NCBI RefSeq assembly: GCF_029029505.1
Contig: NZ_JAKJSD010000014.1
Location: 1 to 64,000, forward strand
Length of the DNA stretch: 64,000 bases
Direction: 5' to 3'
From: Ancylomarina sp. DW003
Lineage (GTDB): Bacteria; Bacteroidota; Bacteroidia; Bacteroidales; Marinifilaceae
In this document: piece by piece, positions 63,114 to 64,000 of the stretch
Numbering within the stretch: the stretch's first letter is position 1
Layout: every line of letters begins with the position of its first letter
Position numbers and translations under genes: made by a program
Notes under the pieces: generated by a model
Told to the model about the DNA's origin: nothing
Seen by the model: the letters and a program-made list of their open reading frames with translations, nothing else
Databases searched by the model: none

Positions 63114-64000
63114 ATGTATCATTCCAATAATAACACTTCTCATATAAATGATGATATATTCAGTCTTGAAAATGAATATAAAACAGATAAGCCTGATGTT
63201 CTGAAATGGTTTTATTTATTCCTGAGTAAGTGGTATTGGTTTGTTATATTTATTTTTCTGGGTTTATCGGTGGCTTATTTTGTAAATAGGTATACGACTC
63301 CGGTTTATAAAGTAGATGCGACAGTTCTCATAAAAAGCGAAAATCAAACAAATATGCCGGAAGATTTGGCTATGATGAGTGGGTTTTCTACACCTGAGAT
63401 GCAAAACTTTCAGAATCAAACAATTCTATTAAAAACGGAATCTCTGATTCTTAAGACGTTAGAGCAGCTTGATTTTAATGTGAGTTACTATTCAAAAGAT
63501 AAGTTGAATACTAATGAAAGTAATTCTTTAAAAATTATTCAGACTCTTAATCAAGCTTTCTTCTCAAAAGGAAAATACAGAGAAGAAGAATTGTATTTAA
63601 ATAAGCCATTCCAGGTTATAATAGATAAAACTCATGTTCAACCCATTGGTCTTAAATTCTATCTCGAAAGAAAAAGTGATGGAAAACTACATATAGTTGC
63701 TAAAGGAGAGAATATTATTCTTCATGATTTCTTGAATAAACAAGATATTGGAAACTTATTATCTTTTGAAGTTGATGAACCTGTAGAAATAGGGAAGAGA
63801 ATTGTTAGTGAGCATTATTCATTCACGATTATTTCGGAGTACATCAATTTAGATGAAGAGTTAAGCAATAATGATATTTATTTCTTCATTCGTAATAATA
63901 GACGAATGGTTAATGAGTTTAAAGATATAGAAGTTTCATTTGCTGCCCAGGGGGCATCTATTGCGAATATGTCAACAAAGGGAACTTGTCTCCAGAAAAC
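63114..64000 (+). CDS. Wzc-like polysaccharide co-polymerase / tyrosine kinase (partial, 3' end outside window)
   Basis: 295 codons are visible from ATG 63114 with no stop. N-terminal cytoplasmic tail, first membrane helix at about 38-58 (WYWFVIFIFLGLSVAYF), then the Wzz domain (YTTPVYKVDATVLIKSENQ) and a long periplasmic region with NQTILLKTESLILKTLEQL. The second membrane helix and any Walker A/Tyr-rich kinase tail lie beyond the window edge, so kinase activity cannot be confirmed here. Adjacent to the Wza-like gene, as expected. Confidence 0.9.
   Translation, partial: MYHSNNNTSHINDDIFSLENEYKTDKPDVLKWFYLFLSKWYWFVIFIFLGLSVAYFVNRYTTPVYKVDATVLIKSENQTNMPEDLAMMSGFSTPEMQNFQNQTILLKTESLILKTLEQLDFNVSYYSKDKLNTNESNSLKIIQTLNQAFFSKGKYREEELYLNKPFQVIIDKTHVQPIGLKFYLERKSDGKLHIVAKGENIILHDFLNKQDIGNLLSFEVDEPVEIGKRIVSEHYSFTIISEYINLDEELSNNDIYFFIRNNRRMVNEFKDIEVSFAAQGASIANMSTKGTCLQK

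Noticed and set aside
1-64000. tRNA, rRNA or origin-like elements
   Set aside because: No cloverleaf with a GTTCGA-type loop, no rRNA signature stretches and no DnaA-box cluster were found on reading the window.

Overview
The window is 64 kb of low-GC chromosome from a member of the Bacteroidota, most likely an environmental or marine Bacteroidales/Marinilabiliales-type organism. Supporting evidence: promoters of the TTTG / TAnnTTTG type, weak or absent Shine-Dalgarno sites, a TamL-type lipoprotein Omp85, a DUF6377 TPR regulator, a GH97 glycosidase, an S9B dipeptidyl peptidase, an M64 peptidase, a UpxY-headed exopolysaccharide locus, and the dispersed palindromic repeats common in this phylum. 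The assignment is from gene content, not from an rRNA gene; no rRNA, tRNA, CRISPR array or intact insertion sequence was seen.

Layout. 1-9.3 kb: housekeeping genes (RNA methyltransferase, TamL, class II aldolase, Na+-coupled amino-acid symporter, aconitase B). 9.3-12.7 kb: a small unit with a PAS-LuxR regulator divergent from a LuxI/FeeM-like GNAT synthase and a ThiF/E1-like adenylating enzyme. A 20-bp lux-box-like dyad lies in the divergent promoter, and a second, better copy follows the E1 gene. 12.7-18.8 kb: ordinary metabolic and membrane genes. 19-24.7 kb: a glycyl radical enzyme of the 4-hydroxyproline dehydratase type with its activase, followed by dipeptidyl peptidase IV, which suggests use of proline/hydroxyproline-rich peptides. 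25.3-27.6 kb: three hypothetical genes arranged like two integron gene cassettes with matching R'/R'' ends but no integrase in the window. 28.4-41.6 kb: a complete branched-chain amino-acid block (ilvD-ilvB-ilvN-ilvC-ilvA, then leuA-leuC-leuD-leuB). Two tandem Ile/Val/Leu-rich leader peptides with terminators precede ilvD, and a Leu-rich leader with terminator precedes leuA. 41.7-45.5 kb: three paralogous outer-membrane beta-barrel genes around a DUF6377 TPR regulator. 45.8-53.3 kb: GH97, flavodiiron protein with a Crp/Fnr regulator, M64 peptidase, PlsC-type acyltransferase, FKBP lipoprotein. 53.3-54.5 kb: gene-poor DNA with an orphan antitoxin domain. 54.5-64 kb: start of an exopolysaccharide locus: LuxR regulator, UpxY antiterminator, two accessory genes, an ACP/asparagine synthase-like/NAD synthase-like/adenylate ligase set, then Wza- and Wzc-like export proteins, the last cut by the window end.

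The most interesting items are the LuxR/GNAT/E1 unit with its paired dyads, the cassette array, the tandem attenuators, and the ACP-amidotransferase set in the exopolysaccharide locus. All functional statements are read from motifs and neighbourhood; no database search was run.
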